Origin: JBDZUZ01 sp040255445
GTDB lineage: Bacteria > Planctomycetota > Phycisphaerae > Phycisphaerales > UBA1924
Reading direction: 5' to 3'
Length of the DNA stretch: 6,146 bases
NCBI GenBank assembly: GCA_040255445.1
Contig: JBDZUZ010000193.1
Span: 1-6,146 of the forward strand
The notes under the pieces were generated by a model that made no database searches, was not told where the DNA came from, and saw only the letters and a program-made list of their open reading frames with translations. A program made the position numbers and the translations under genes. Positions 5,311-6,146 of the stretch are shown here, one piece after another (the first letter of the stretch is position 1; each line of letters starts with the position of its first letter).

Positions 5311-6146
5311 TCACACACCGCTGGGCACATACTCGAGAGGCCCATCCACGCCCAGCGGCAGCCCCAGCACCGTCCACAGCAGGAAGAACAGCGTCCACAC
5401 AATCCCGAACACGATGCTGTACGGCATCATCAGCGCGATCAGGCTCCCAAGCCCCGCGCCCTTCGAGTACCGCTGCACCACGATCAGGATCACCAGAATG
5501 TAGCTGTTCAGCGGCGTGATGATGTTCGTCACGCTGTCACCGATGCGGTACGCCGCCTGCGACGCCTCGGGGCTCACCCCCACCATCATCAGCATCGGCA
5601 CCACGATCGGCGCCAGAATCAGCCACTTCGCCGACATCGAGCCCAGGAACAGATTGAGCACCGCCGACAGCACCACCATCGCCGCCATCAGCAGCCACAC
5701 CGGCAGACCCAGCGACACCAGCGCCTCGCCGCCCACGAACGCGAGCATCTTGTCGAGCCGCGAGTAGTCCAGGTACTTGATGAACTGCGCTGCAAAGAAC
5801 GCCAGCGCAATGATCGGCCCCATCGCCGACATCGCGTGGATGAACGCCCCCGCGATGTCCCGCTGATTACGGATCGTCCCGGTCACCAGCCCATACGCCA
5901 GCCCGGGCGCAAAGAACCACGCGAAGATGATCGGCACGATCGCCTTGGTCCACTTGCCCGCCGAGTTTTCCCGTGTCGGATCGATCGCGCCGTGCAGCGG
6001 CGCGCCCGGGATCACGATCAGCAGCAGCGTCAGGACCGCGGTCACGCCCAGCGCGATCAGCGCCCAGCGCAGCCCCCGAACCTCGACGCCCGTGAGCTTC
6101 TGCTTCTCCAGCTCCTCCGCCGACGGCGGCAGCGGCCCCCCCTGAT
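5311..6146 (-). CDS. AbgT-family transporter (p-aminobenzoyl-glutamate transporter family), N-terminus cut by window edge
   Basis: The 277 visible residues are the C-terminal half of a roughly 500-residue polytopic inner-membrane transporter. The frame is open to the right edge, and the GTG at 6045 lies inside a hydrophobic helix, so it is not the start. AbgT signatures are clear: GSMSAKWLILAPIVVP (168-183), SPEASQAAYRIGDSVTNII (191-209), and the C-terminal MMPYSIVFGIVW then LLWTVLGLPLG. As I recall the structure work on gonococcal MtrF, its functional residues Ser417, Trp420, Pro438, Arg446, Asp449 and Pro457 match Ser171, Trp174, Pro192, Arg200, Asp203 and Pro211 here at one constant offset. 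Family members are described as importers of p-aminobenzoyl-glutamate (E. coli AbgT) or as sulfonamide exporters (MtrF, YdaH). Which applies cannot be told from sequence. No abgA/abgB-type hydrolase gene is next to it on the visible side. Confidence 0.92.
   Translation of the reverse strand, partial: QGGPLPPSAEELEKQKLTGVEVRGLRWALIALGVTAVLTLLLIVIPGAPLHGAIDPTRENSAGKWTKAIVPIIFAWFFAPGLAYGLVTGTIRNQRDIAGAFIHAMSAMGPIIALAFFAAQFIKYLDYSRLDKMLAFVGGEALVSLGLPVWLLMAAMVVLSAVLNLFLGSMSAKWLILAPIVVPMLMMVGVSPEASQAAYRIGDSVTNIITPLNSYILVILIVVQRYSKGAGLGSLIALMMPYSIVFGIVWTLFFLLWTVLGLPLGVDGPLEYVPSGV

Noticed and set aside
6043..6045. GTG at 6045 as start of the AbgT-family gene
   Set aside because: The frame continues upstream to the window edge in sequence that reads as normal transporter (a charged loop then a helix), so the gene is only truncated by the window.

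Overview
The window is GC-rich bacterial chromosomal DNA. It carries five protein genes, two of them cut by the window edges, and no RNA genes, insertion sequences or CRISPR arrays that I can see. Base composition, heavy use of C/G-ending codons and the gene families suggest a high-GC, probably aquatic or free-living Gram-negative bacterium. A planctomycete of the Phycisphaerae type would fit, but that is a guess from style and not a demonstrated assignment.

Layout. At the left edge (1-531, minus) is the N-terminal part of a nitrilase-superfamily amidohydrolase of the beta-ureidopropionase / N-carbamoylputrescine amidase type. Its Glu-Lys-Cys triad is visible. A 122-bp divergent spacer with several inverted repeats separates it from a plus-strand pair. 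The first of the pair (654-2573) is a probably exported M61-family metallopeptidase with a C-terminal PDZ domain and an acidic tail. The second (2570-3787) is a guanine deaminase whose ATG overlaps the peptidase stop in an ATGA junction. Then comes a short convergent spacer (3788-3855) with a strong GC hairpin and a 13-bp tandem duplication. Next are two minus-strand genes. One (3856-5097) encodes a four-helix membrane protein of unassigned function whose soluble domain contains two diverged copies of a roughly 60-residue unit. The other (5311 to the right edge) is the C-terminal half of an AbgT-family transporter. A 213-bp spacer separates these two.

How the genes may work together. The amidohydrolase, guanine deaminase and AbgT transporter all handle nitrogen-containing small molecules (ureido or carbamoyl amines, guanine, and aminobenzoyl-glutamate-like compounds). 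The area could therefore be a loose nitrogen-salvage neighbourhood. Only the peptidase/deaminase pair shows a real physical coupling, and nothing proves a dedicated system. I did not find a clear undescribed defence or mobile system. The most unusual items are the internally repeated membrane protein and the translational coupling of an exported peptidase to a cytosolic purine deaminase.
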